Shown here: positions 32,001-44,000 of the stretch, one piece after another
Position numbering within the stretch: position 1 is the first letter of the stretch
Layout of the letters: the number at the start of each line of letters is the position of its first letter
DNA from: Liquidambar formosana
Lineage: Eukaryota > Streptophyta > Magnoliopsida > Saxifragales > Altingiaceae
Direction: 5' to 3'
NCBI GenBank assembly: GCA_039720395.1
Contig: CM077832.1
Coordinates: 19,625,850-19,689,849, forward strand
Length of the DNA stretch: 64,000 nt
Notes under the pieces: model-generated
What the model was told of the DNA's origin: nothing
The model's database searches: none
The model's input: only the letters and a program-made list of their open reading frames with translations
Made by a program: the position numbers and the translations under genes

Positions 32001-35000
32001 AATTGAAAACCTTTTTATGAGCTAAATTGATGAATTATGTGTATGGAGAGCACAAAATAAGTCAACCATTCTTTGATTTGATGTCATTTAATGTCCTTTT
32101 TCCCAGGAGATTTGACATTTGATTTTTTGTCTTCTTTGGGTGCTTCTATGTTCCCAGAATTGATTGTTTACTTTTTCAAAATTTGACTCGTCAACGCTAG
32201 GAACAATAAGAGTTCTCGAATTTAGTAGTCAAATTCATGTTTTCCAGGGTGAATTTGGAAGGAGACGGATCAAAAGACTCTTTTTTTGGTATACAGATCA
32301 AAGGATTCTTTATGGCATGCATCTCCCTTCTCTCAAGCTAAAATATAATTAGTTGAAATTTGTGTTTACATGGACCTATTAGTTGAAATTTGTGTTTACA
32401 TGGACCTCCACAAAAGGAAGGATGAAAATATTTTTTTTTCCTTTTTAAAAATAAAAAAATAAATAAAATTAAGAGGCAATGCCCTTCCCTTCAACTATAT
32501 TGTATTCTTGATAGAGACATTGTATCCATCCAAAGTACACGACATGCACCCCTGTCTAGTTCTAATATATCCTCAATACTACATTACCAATCAGGAACAA
32601 AAAAAAAAAAAACGAAGCTAATAACAAGAGTATTCTTGTAAGCCTTTCGATTTATTACATGAAATTCCCTTCTTTGATTTCTCTTAGGTTGGAAGAATTC
32701 CAAAAGGATTTTTAATTGGTCAATTCAAGGGATGGATTCAAGAATCTCTGATACACACAACAGTAGTATAGTTAGAGAAGAAGTACCTCATCCACAGGTG
32801 GCACAAGAAGCTGAAAACGTTGAAAAATTTATGGCTAAAGAGGTGTTATCAAGCAATAAGAATTCACCGGATGATGCAATAAGAGTGCATTCTGACTCTT
32901 CAAGAAGTGGGGCCAGTAATGGAGATGATGATGGAGACAATGATTGGGGGGGGGGGGGGGGGGGGGGGGAATGATGGGGGAGGAAATTACATAGGTGAAG
33001 AAAGTCAGAGGCCCATAAGTCCGTTTACCAGCGAAGCAGATTTTACACATATGACATAGGATGCAAACCATGGCTCTAGAGCAGGGCCATGTATCAAGGC
33101 AATAGGCAAACAATACACTCGAAAAAAAATAAAAATAAAAATAAAAATCAAAGAAAGGACACAACAAGTCAACAAGATGTAGATTCCCTTTCCTCAAACT
33201 TCAAGTCTTTGAGTATAGGGTCTACACAAAGTTATTTTAGATATGGAACATAGTCGAACCAAGATACCTATGGCTATCAACAAAGCTACCCCCATCCATA
33301 TAACTTTAACACCAATCCCTCAGGGGCATATTACTATGGAGAATGGGTAGCAATTTCCATATAATGAACTACCTAGTTATATGCCCAATCCATACCCAAT
33401 ATATCAACTAGCATAACAAACCCTACCACCTTTAGTTTCAACAATTCCGGAATCATCTGAATGGGAGTCAAGTGAAGGAGAAGGACTACCTCCTGAGAGT
33501 GGTGAATTAGTGTGACTGGTATCGTGCAACATGATTCTCTAGAAGAATACAACTGTCATATGCAAAATTTCCTTTTCAATTATGCTAATTTAATGACATG
33601 GCCTAACTATTGTGCTAACATTACCACTATGAGATCATGGCATAAGAAGGATAGGGATACAAATGACAATTTTGAGCCACCTAGGAACTCCATGTGGTAT
33701 TGATTGTAGTCTATGACATTAATCTATTGATGTACTAATTTATTATTATGTAAATCAGTAAATGACATATACTTACAAATTTAAATGTCCTGTGAAATTT
33801 GAATGTTGAATTTGCATAAATTTCTATAATTTATTTTCTCAGAGTATCATACTGTTTATACCCTACACAACACATACTTATATTATACACATTTAAATCG
33901 CAACATTTTGATGTTAGATTGTGTATTAGAGTCTAAATCATTGTTTCCAAGAGTTTCAATAAAAATATCTGTGTTTAACTATTAATATCCATAATATCTA
34001 TAAATCGATATCGATATTTCCGATATATTCGATATATGCACAAAAAAACCGTTTTTGCTCCATTGATCACCTCATAGCTATTCCTTGATCATATACCAAT
34101 TAAAGGCTAGTACATGGATTTACTTATCATAGGTACATGGATACATACCTGGGATGGCTTTCAAGCTTTTGTTTAATTTTGATTGTGTGATTGTGTGAAA
34201 AACAAAATCCTTGCCTGGTTAATCCTTATTGCCCTTGTTGGTTCCTAACTTCCTGCCTTAATTTGCTGCTAAGTTGCAAACTTGCAAAGCCTTAAAACCT
34301 TAACTAGGATGGTATATGGTATACCTTCACGCCTTGTTGCCCAAATGTGTCGATGTGTGTGTGTGTGAAATTGTGTGGGGTGAAGGAATAATAGAAAAAG
34401 CTGAAAAGCTTATTGAATCATAGTTATTAAACTGGACAGTCCCGGCCAGAAGGACCGGTAAACTGGTGAACCGAAGCCTTGGCCAGTCCTCTTTCTTTAT
34501 TGGATCGTTTAAGCACATGAACCACCTTAAACTGGATTAAACTGGTTAAACCGGACGATTTTACTCTAAAACAGGATTAAACCGGTCTGGTCTGACCGGT
34601 AATAAAGGCATGGTGAAACTCGCATCTCGTGGAGTTTGAAACGACAAAGACCAACATAGCATAAACCTTAACCACTTGACCAGCGCCTCTCTTGTGTAAT
34701 ATTGTAACATTACATATTATTTAACTAGTTTGTTACACATAAAAAATTATTAAGCATGATCTGATAGTTTTATTACACATTAGATATGCAAATGTGATTA
34801 ATTTTTTGCGTGTTTAGTATTTTTTTTATTTTTTTTTAAAAAATTTACATATGTTTCTTTTTTTAGTAATATTTCATTGTTTTATAATAACTATGAATTT
34901 TTATTACTATTTTAATCATAAGACCAGTCCGACTAGTGACCCAGTGGTTGAACCAGTGACCCAGTGACCCGGCTTCTCAACTAGGTCAATGTCCAATCCG

Positions 35001-38000
35001 AGTTTAATAATTATGGATTGAATGTTGGTGGCAGCCATTCAGCCCTTCACGTGACGACATGAAGGCTCAAAGCTTGAATTTGAATCATATAAATATAGAA
35101 TACATCAATACAAAGGCTAAAAAGTTCAAAGAATCAGCTGCAGAAATTAATTATACAAAATTTTGAAGTAAAAAAAGCAACTTAAATGCCTGAATGATAC
35201 AAACCAGCCCCAGCCTTCACGTTCCAAAGCTGCCAAAAGCAGCTGAAAGCCTTCCCAAAAGCTGCTGAAAGCCTTCTCCATGGAAAAAAAAAAAAAAAAA
35301 AAGAGGAAGGGAAACGGGTGAGGAAAAATATCGCCAATGTGTATCGATATATCAGCGATATTGCTATGATAACTTGACAATAATATGGATATTCTCGATA
35401 TATCGAGAATCGAGAATATCGGCGATATCTCAACGATATTGATGCTGCAATGAAATCACAAGGGAATTTCGTATCGCCACCCACCAATACAGCGATATAT
35501 CGCCGATATTAGCAATATTTAAAACCATGGCCATGACCCAATACAATGGCCTCCTTCATGCTTGTCAAAATTCTTCTTGCTTGCCCTCGGTTATTTGATA
35601 GGAAGGATGCCTACCAAAGTACATATTCCTTCTTGAGCCGTAGGGAAATCATTCAAATCAAGCTTATGCCAGTCAATGATCTTCCAGTTTCAAAGTTGAA
35701 GAAAACTATAGGATCCTTCCTTAAGCAATGTGTGGATTCCTTTACTAATAGCATATTCGGACAAGCTCCCAAGTCCCAACTCAACCAAGCAATAGCATGG
35801 TTAGAGAAGAAGTACCCTCTTTGGAGTTTGGAAACCAAGGGAAAGGAAGAATATGAAGAGAATCTTAGGATGTGGGCCCCAATTACTCCAATAGCCTATT
35901 TTCAAGAATTGATGGAGAAAATTTAAGTTTAGCACAGTAAGATGCCCTTGGAACTTTTGGAATTTTGTTAAGTTTATTTACAAGAGGTGAAAGTTTCCTT
36001 AGATAGGCTAGATGCCTAATTGCTTCTCAAAGAAGTGACCTACTTGCTTCTCTAAGAAGCTACTTAGTTGCTTATGTAGGAAGCTAGTGGTTCCTTCTCT
36101 AAAAAGGCTCCCCTCTCTCTCTCGCTTTTAGTTTCTCCTCTACATATCTCCCATGGTTCAAAGTCACGGTCACGGACGCCGTCACGTAACAGTCACGGTC
36201 GTCACGGTCGCGGAAATCTCGTCACGTCTCGGGTGAGACGCAACATTACGTATGAAAAAAAGCTAAAAAAAATCTGAAAAAATCATGGAAAAATCTAAAA
36301 AAATATAACAATCATATTGGAAGCATAAAACAAATAAAACAAATAATCTAGAACATATAAAATGGCTAAAAGTATCAAAACAGGTAGCAGCGCACTGTGT
36401 AAGTAATAAGAAACTCAATATTTAAGTCTTAGATATACAATGCAAGTAATATAAATCAAAATCATCCCAAAGATTTAATAAAATAAACGAAGAATGTAGA
36501 AAAAGAAGACTTGAAGACTAAAATACATTCCACATACCTTTCACCTATGGCTCACTCCCACATTGAGTGACGGGGAGGGTCAAAGTCATCATAATCCCTA
36601 CGCTCTGGTTGAGGCGGGTAGTATTGATTTTGAAGTGGGTAATAGAATAAAGAAAATCCAAATCCTACAGGTGGGTCTTGGGAGGTCGGAATTGAATTGT
36701 AACTAATGGGCCCTGGAAACCCTGGTTGGGGGACTTGGGGGTATGGAATATGTGGTCTTGCACTATCAACTGAGTTTCTGCCATAATGTTCATAGCCATA
36801 ACTTGTTGGGCCACTAGAAACGCTGAATGATCCACTATAGTCAGAATATCCATATCTCCCGCTATTACTGCCACTGCCAGATTCATTCCCATGTTGATAA
36901 TCTTGTTGATGATCATAGAAATTACCACCACTGACACTAGTGGATCTCTCAAGCATACGAGGCATTCGTGGGTTAGGAATTGGATGACCATAATTGTGAC
37001 TACTTCTGCTTGTGCTAGTAGATCTCGAATTACGGTTTGGTCTAGATGGACCTTGACCCAAATTTATACCACGCATTTGAAGATCTATCTGGGTAGGATT
37101 AACACCAACATTGTAGCCATGCCTATGGTCTGGGTGACTATCAACATCATCATCACTAGGAAAGTCAACCAATCGATTCCAATACTTTCTCTGAGCATCT
37201 ATTGGTCTATCCTCCTCTGTTTGTCTATCCGCCATTGGTCTGTATCCATGGTCTGTGTCTTGCGTGCAGATATATCCTGAATCACCCTGAGCCCATGTCA
37301 TCCCTGTGTCAGGAGCACCACCAGACCTTCCACCTCCACCTCCAGCTCCACTGCCATCATCATCATTACTTTTACTTTTACTCCTACTCCTACGGCTATT
37401 AGATGAATCACTAACTGCCACCATTGCCTTCTGTTTGCCACTGCGCTGAGATGTTTCAATATTTTCCCTTTGTGAACGGATGGTACTGTCCCGTTCTACA
37501 CTAAATGAGTGTCTTGCATTGCGATGGTGACTGTGACCACTATCCCTTGGTTCTAAATTGTGATGATGTGTTTCTTCAGAAGAGTGTTCATTTAGACCTT
37601 CTTGTAACCATGCTTCATCTGGACTAAGTGTAAGATTGGAGTCTTCTCTCTCCCGAATCCATTCATGCAATATATCCTCATCATCAAAAATATGAGTAAG
37701 GTCAATGGGATTGTAGTGATCATCATCTCTATCCCTTTGTATTAAATTTCTAACCCGTAGCCGTAGATTGTAGTGCACATATACAAGAGCTTGCAATTTA
37801 TCCATAGCTAGACGGTTACGAAGTTTGGTGTGGATCAAGGCGAATGTACTCCAATTCCTCTCACATCCTGAAGAGGAACATGTTTGACTTAATACTTTTA
37901 TTGCAATCTTCCTCAAATTTGGAGCAGATTCCCCATAATTAGACCACCACTCAGCTACAAAAACAAATATTAACCCATATCAATTTATAAATGTTGGAAT

Positions 38001-41000
38001 CAATTGAATAATCATAAATTAATTGTTGATTTGTGTCGAACCTGGCAGACAACAGGATACTGCTTTCCTGGTCAATGGATCATTAAATTCGCCTTTTCTT
38101 TCTCTAAATAGCTTTATCTAATTACAAAAATATCCGGATTATACTTATGCAGTTTTCATTAAAAATTATACAATAATTAGATTATTTAGAACTTTAAACT
38201 AAACTTACTTCATTAATCGCCTTTGATTGTTTATCCAAATCCGGCTCTAGACGTTTAATTACTTCTTTTAACCCAGTCCGTACCTCCTCAACATTACTGA
38301 ACTCTTTATGGTATTGGCACATTGGGTTTAAGAAGTAGGCTGCAACATTTTTAATTGTAAAAGTTTAGAAGAATGATTCAATTTAATGAACTCAGATATT
38401 AAATTATATATATATATATACAAATATATTTTTTTTGGGTACCTGCAGCATGTAAGTGTGTATGTAGCTGATGTTCCCATCTCTCATCAATGATTTTCCA
38501 ATACTTTTTATAGTCCTTCACTGACAGTTTGATTGCTAATTTTGCTCTATCCATGCAATCATATATAACCCCTAATGTCGGCTTTTGGTCTTGATCGACT
38601 ATCTTTAAAACTTTTACCAATGGCTCCATGACCTTGCGAACTTCCTCTGCCCTTCTCCAAAATTGATCAGTCAATACAAGGTCAGACACCGTGCTAGCCA
38701 ATCCCCTCCTAGCCCCAGTTCGGACATACGATAACTCCTGCCACTCATGAGAAGAGAACATTCTCCTCAACTGTTGTTGATATCTAAGTAGGCTCTCAAT
38801 AGCTATGAATTCGGTGGCAAAACGGGTGATCCCTGGTCGAAGGAGTTCTCGATCTTCTGTGTATTTCCTCATTACATTGACAAGTTGGTCACTGTTGTAA
38901 ATGAAGCTTGTGATCTTACGTGCATCCTCAATCACAGCCTTCACCTTATTTATTTCACCAATGTCCTCAAGCATCAAATCAATACAATGAGCAGCACATG
39001 GAGACCAAAACATGTGTTTCCTCTTTTTCATAAGCTTTTTCCCAGCAGCTTTGAAGGAAGCCTCATTATCAGTCACAATTTGCACAACATTTTCTTCACC
39101 CACCTCTTCAACCACAGTATCCATCAAGTGATAAATGTAATCAGCAGTTTTGGAATGCCCTGTTGTGTCCACTGATTTGTGGAACAACATCTCACGGTCA
39201 CAGTAGATCATAAAGTTGACAATGGAGTGTTTGTTACGGGAAGACCACCCATCGCACATTAGTGTACAACCATATTCTGGCCATTTCTTCCGTGATTCTG
39301 CCAGATAACCATTCAACTCATCCATCTGCTCTCTCAGATAAATTCCCCCAATTTGATATCCTGAAGGGCCCCTAATGCCTAACCCAGCCTGGGCAATAGT
39401 ATCAATCATCACCTGATAGTATGGCCCACTATCAGCTGCATTAAAAGGAATTGCATTGAACATAAAAAATTTAGAAATTGCTTTTCCAACCTTTTTCACA
39501 TTCTCTTTAAAAAACATATCTTTCACTTTTTTATATTTGGCTGATTCGGGCCTGTAAAGAAAGGGATCAACCCCTCTCAAATCAGTTGTAGAAGAATCTC
39601 GCAGTTTGAAAGATTGATGAGGGGGGTCATAGTCACTTTGACCTGAGGTCCGGGTCCCAAAACCAGGAGGAGCAGAAGGACCAGCACTATCCTGGGAAGG
39701 TCTAAATGGACGACCTCCTATATTAGATACTGAATACCTGCGAAAATCCTCCTCTTGCTGTGCTGTCCTACGACTCTCTCTCATAGCCATTCTCAATTCA
39801 TGCATCTGCTCTCTAGACATATCATCATCATAACCCCCCTGCTCCTGCTCATAATCTTCAAGACCTCGCATAGGCATCCTCCCATATTCAGCTTCATCTG
39901 TTAGGCTGTTAATCACTTGTTCTTTTTTCCTCTTTGTCTCTTCTCTGTTTTTGATGCCTTCTGAAATATGCTTCCTCATGAGCTCTCTAATTGGTTTTGG
40001 ACACTGAGTACAAGCATCTACTTCGCCGGTTACCCCACCAAGGTGCTGTTTTAATCTTGTGATGCCTGCACTCATAACTTTACCACAGTACCTGCACATT
40101 GGCTTTCGTTTATTTCCCTCAAAAGGAACAGCATGCTCCCAACCAATATCTTGGCGTGCCATCCTAAAAATAACAGACGTTATAAACATTATTACTAATT
40201 ATCCATGACCATGCAATTAAAAATTTAAATTAAAAAGACCAATGAATTTTTTTTTAACACAATTAAAAATAAGATTATTTTCATCATAATTGCAAATAAA
40301 TTGACATCTTTGATCCCATTATTGATGATTCATCACATACTATAGAGTATAGAATATAGATTCACTTATTTCAACCAATAGCTATAATTTTCATTTTTAT
40401 TTTTCTAAAGTACTTAACTAATAGGAATATAAGAATATATTGTGTTTTTTTTTAATTAAAAAAAACAGAAAATTTATTATTAGGAAAAAAAAAAGAATAA
40501 ATTTTTATTGTCAATCAAAATTAAGTATGAAATATATTAATTTATTTTCAATCTTTAACATATATCAATTTAATTAAGTTTTGATAAAAAAATTAAATAG
40601 GTTGAATATTTTCTTCTATTTTTCTAATTAGAACAAAAAAAATTTGCAAAAATACAGCTTTTGAAACCCTAAAGTACTTAAGGAATAGGAATATAAGAAC
40701 ATATTGTGGTTTTTTGAAAATTTATTATTACAAAAAAAATAGAATAAATTTTTATTTTCAATCAAAATTAAAAATGAAATCTACTCATTTATTTTCAATC
40801 TTTAACCCATACCAATTAAAAAATAGAATAAATTTTTATTGTCAATCAAAATTAAAAATGAAATCTACTCATTTATTTTCAATCTTTAACCTATATCAAT
40901 TTAATTAAGTTTTGATAAACAATTAAATATATTGAATATTTTCTTTATTTTTCTAATTAGAACAAAAAAAAAAATTGCAAAAAAAATAAAAAATACAGCT

Positions 41001-44000
41001 TTTAAAAACTCTAAATTACTTAACTAATAGGAATATAAGACATTAAAAAAAAAAAAGAAAAAAAAATAAAGAAGAGAATATGAGTGCTTACTGTTTAAGA
41101 ATAATCCAGTAAAAGAAAAACGAAAAAAAGAAAGAAAAAAAAAAAAAAAAAGCAAGCAAAGAGAAAAAATAAATAAATAAATACATCACTTTTACTTACT
41201 TAAGTTAAGAGATCAGGCAAATTACCCAAACCCACCCAACCCAACTCCCGTAAGGATCAGAAGCTCAAGACTCAAGAGGAGTCGACTGTCGAGGGAGGAA
41301 CGAGGGCTGACCAGAGATGGCGAGACCCGATCGGCGACGGCGAGCCTCGATCGACAACGGCGACCTTCGAGCGACGACGGCGAGCTTCAATCGGCGCCGG
41401 TAGGGGGTTATTTGAGAGCTTGAGACTCACTTGAGGGAGGAGACGATGCGAGACTGCCAGACCAAGCGACGGCAGACGACGGCGAGCTTCGATCGGCGAC
41501 GGTAGGGGTTTGCTGCGACTCGACTCCACCACAGCAGCTCCACTTCTCCAGGTACGCAACAAATTTGGGGTTTGCTGGGTTTTTTTGCTTTCCTACTCCC
41601 TACTCAGTCTTCATTTGGGGTTTATTGTTCACGGGTTTTGTAATTTTGCTCTTGTGGGTTGATGCTTTGTCAAAAAGCATCAACAGAGCTCTAGAAAAGC
41701 TGCAATGGAGGTCTAGGGTAGCCTTTGCAGAACCTGTTTTTTTTGTCTCGAAATGTCACGGCGAGATCACAACGAGATCACGGCGAGATCTCGGCGAGAT
41801 ATTGCCGTCACGGCTGTGACGAGAAATTGGCGAGATACTTCTGTACCGCCGTAACGTCTCGTAACGGAAGCCTTCGAGACCGGTACGTCTCGGGCGAGAC
41901 GTCACGGTTTCGGCCGTGACTTTGAACCATGATATCTCCTACCTCTCATCTTATTCCTCTACTCTATTGCTCTTCAAGATTTTCAGCCCCCTCTCTAAAT
42001 TCATTTAATTCTACATTTTCATCATTTTCCAAGTCTAAATCCCATCCAAATTGGATTCTTTCTCTGCCACCTATCTTCTTAAACCTCTTATTTCTCCATC
42101 CTAATCCCTTCCCACTTAATTCTACACAAATCTCACCACCTTCATTTCAAGACAGACCTTATCCTCAAATTTCCAAGGTTGGCCTGCATCAATCTCCTTG
42201 TGGATTGAGATCCTTTGTGCAAACCTAAGGAGAATAGTGGTATTGGCCTAAGCTCATCTCCTTTTTTAATGAAGCTCTCTTAGGCAAATGACTTTAGCAA
42301 TTTGCGATGGAAAGAGAAAATTTTGGGAGAGATTATGTGGAAATACAAGTGCAAGAGTGGGGAGTGCATGCTGAAGGAGTTAAAGGGTACTCAAGGGGTG
42401 GGACTTCAAAACTCTATCGTGAAAGGATATAAAAAAAAATTTCTAAATAGATCGGTTTTAAAATTAGAGATGGCAAAAGGGTGAAAAGGCATTTGGCATG
42501 ATGAAATTGCTCTTAGAGATTTCCAAATTTGTTTTCTATTGCTTCTAACAAGGAAGCAAGTGTGGTGGATTATGATGAGTAGACAAAAAATGGCATGCAT
42601 TGGAATCCTTTGTTTGTTATATGATCTCAAGGTTTAAAAAATAGGGTGTTATGTTTTGAAAAATTTTATGCAGTGGATCTCTCTCTGGGGAGGAAAATGA
42701 TGTTTTGAGGTGGAGGTAGTCCTCTTGTGGGAAATTCTCAGTGAGTTCTATTTATAAAATATTGAAGGTTGTGGGAGAAATTGTCCATTTGTCGTTTTGA
42801 GCTTGTGTCCCCTCGAAAGTGGCCTTCTTTGGGTGGACAGCTCATAGAAATAAATGTTTAACCATCAATCACCAAATTCATAGGGGTTAGATGATTGCTA
42901 ATTGATATTCTATGTGCAAAAATACTGACGAGAGGATGGACCACCATTTCTTTCACCGTACAGTTACTAAAGACTATAGGACATTCTTTTTTCCTTGTTG
43001 AGCATGAGTTGGGTCATGCCTAAGACGGTCAAAGAGTTCTTTCAAGGGTGGTGGTTTAAGATCAGACAGAATAATTACAAAAACATTTGAAAGTGGCTAC
43101 TTTGTGTATCCTTTAATATGTGTGCAGAAAGTGAAATAAAAAAATATTTGAAGGTGAGATTTCGGAAGTAGTCAAGATCAAATAAGGGTTTTTGAATACT
43201 CTCTTGCTTTGGTGCTCTTTGCATTGATGGGTTGGGTAGCCTTCTTTTTGTATTTTTTTAGATTCTTTCTCATTGCAAAGATCTATACATAACTTGTACG
43301 TCTTGTCAACTACGCCGCAGGCCTTGCTTGTTACCTAGTATCCCCAAGAAACACAAAACAAAAGGACAAAAAATAAAAGAGGGATGCAGGGCTTTCCACT
43401 TATCCCAATCTTAAATGTCCACTCAGAAAGCATTCCTTACATCAACTACTGATTCTCAAACTTCACTATATACGGACATAAAACAGACATCGTTTTTCAT
43501 TTTTGGCTCATCCATCCCATTAGTTTAGGATTAAAAGAAAAGAGAAAAAAAAATCCATATTGAGCTTTAAAAAGGTTTGCAGGCTAGAAGAAAAAACCAC
43601 TAAAGCTCCGTTCTGTTAGCTATCAATTGTTATATTTCGTACAACCTTTCTTATCTAGGGCCCATTAAGAAGAAATCTACTTTTTGGGGAACACTTCTCT
43701 TCCCATTCCCATCTCTTATTTCCACCGACACCACTTTCATAATCATAGTGAAGTTGCAATAAAAGGTTACCTTGGAATCCCAAACAAAAAAAAAACAAAC
43801 CAAAAAAAGAAGAATTGAAGTTACTGGCAAGCCAGAGGTTTACACCTCATGAAAAAATGCATCCAAAACAAGTAAAATATAAGCAAACCTTTCAAATAAA
43901 GAAGCATATCCAAGGGAAAAATCATTAACAAGGAACTAAAAATAGACATTATCAAAAACTTTCCTCTACCACTCATCAATATAATCAATGCTAAGAGCAG

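Larger units (their letters stand above)
36152..41931 (-). mobile_element. Complete autonomous-looking hAT transposon, 5780 bp
   Basis: 18-bp terminal inverted repeats CATGGTTCAAAGTCACGG at both ends. The perfect 8-bp duplication ATATCTCC lies at 36144-36151 and 41932-41939. Subterminal regions are packed with CACGGTC, GTCACG and CGAGATC motifs, CpG-rich in AT-rich surroundings. The four-exon transposase on the minus strand is uninterrupted. Inserted in intron 1 of the transmembrane protein gene, in the same orientation as it. Confidence 0.93.

Noticed and set aside
36891..37402. Plus ORFs opposite the hAT last exon
   Set aside because: Antisense of the low-complexity tail; no domain.
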